Part shown: positions 63,935 through 64,000 of the stretch, in pieces
Numbering within the stretch: position 1 is the stretch's first letter
How the letters are laid out: each line of letters begins with the position of its first letter
From: Roseimarinus sediminis
GTDB taxonomy: Bacteria; Bacteroidota; Bacteroidia; Bacteroidales; Prolixibacteraceae
Length of the DNA: 64,000 nt
Assembly: GCF_050433125.1 (NCBI RefSeq)
Contig: NZ_JBNPXV010000007.1
Location: 186,001-250,000 of the forward strand
Reading direction: 5' to 3'
Position numbers and translations under genes: made by a program
The notes under the pieces: generated by a model
Database searches by the model: none
What the model saw: the letters and a program-made list of their open reading frames with translations, nothing else
Told to the model about the DNA's origin: nothing

Positions 63935-64000
63935 TACTTTAATTTCATCATATCTTAGTGAGGCAAAACCCTCGTTTCCTATTTTAGGGGACGATGCTAA

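Noticed and set aside
1..64000. CRISPR array, insertion sequence, prophage or integron
   Set aside because: No repeat-spacer periodicity, transposase, integrase or phage gene was seen on either strand. The element at 45.3 kb has no coding capacity.

Overview
The window looks like chromosomal DNA of an anaerobic, polysaccharide-degrading member of the Bacteroidota (order Bacteroidales in the broad sense, probably a Marinilabiliales or Prolixibacteraceae-type organism). The grounds are a hybrid two-component system (HTCS) regulator, many CarboxypepD_reg-like domains, a type IX secretion (T9SS) C-terminal sorting domain, a single-chain pyruvate:ferredoxin oxidoreductase, lipoprotein-tagged glycoside hydrolases, TAnnTTTG promoter elements instead of -35/-10 boxes, and gene orders I recognise from this phylum (yicC-gmk-nadD; a DUF2520 protein, kdsC, maf; coaX, TPR protein, lptC). 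The lineage is an inference; no rRNA is present.

Layout. 1-7.5 kb: minus-strand genes for LPS export (lptC, partial), a TPR envelope protein, CoA and NAD synthesis (coaX, nadC, nadB) and a large DUF5686-type outer-membrane protein. 7.6-19.5 kb: mixed single genes, including a GNAT acetyltransferase, an eight-cysteine small protein, a TPR histidine kinase, a nitroreductase, a degenerate phosphodiesterase-like protein, a GT39 transferase, an outer-membrane protein, maf/kdsC/DUF2520, a lipoprotein, a K+ channel and an acyltransferase. 19.7-32 kb: nifJ, a DUF4143-type ATPase, a second GT39 enzyme, a periplasmic-binding-domain histidine kinase joined to a secreted esterase, and a YgiQ radical SAM protein. 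32-36.7 kb: a gene-poor stretch with a small acidic ORF, then nadD, gmk, yicC and an AmmeMemoRadiSam protein B plus radical SAM pair.

36.8-56.8 kb is the most distinctive region: eight secreted glycoside hydrolases in one minus-strand run (GH43, GH97, clan-A GH51/GH44-like with a T9SS tag, GH43, GH42, GH29, GH2, GH2) facing a divergent 1319-residue HTCS regulator. The activities suggest stripping fucose, galactose and arabinose or xylose from a branched plant or algal glycan. No SusC/SusD pair lies in the window, so this is a regulated CAZyme operon without its own visible importer. Inside it, at 45.3 kb, sits a MITE-like element with inverted termini and a perfect 17-bp hairpin.

56.8-64 kb: tRNA-Trp, an FAH-family hydrolase, a beta-lactamase-fold serine hydrolase, a cyclophilin, an NhaC-type antiporter and a long TPR-repeat protein. 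I see no CRISPR array, complete insertion sequence or prophage. The best candidates for novelty are the SusCD-less operon and its embedded hairpin element; the rest is largely ordinary for this phylum.
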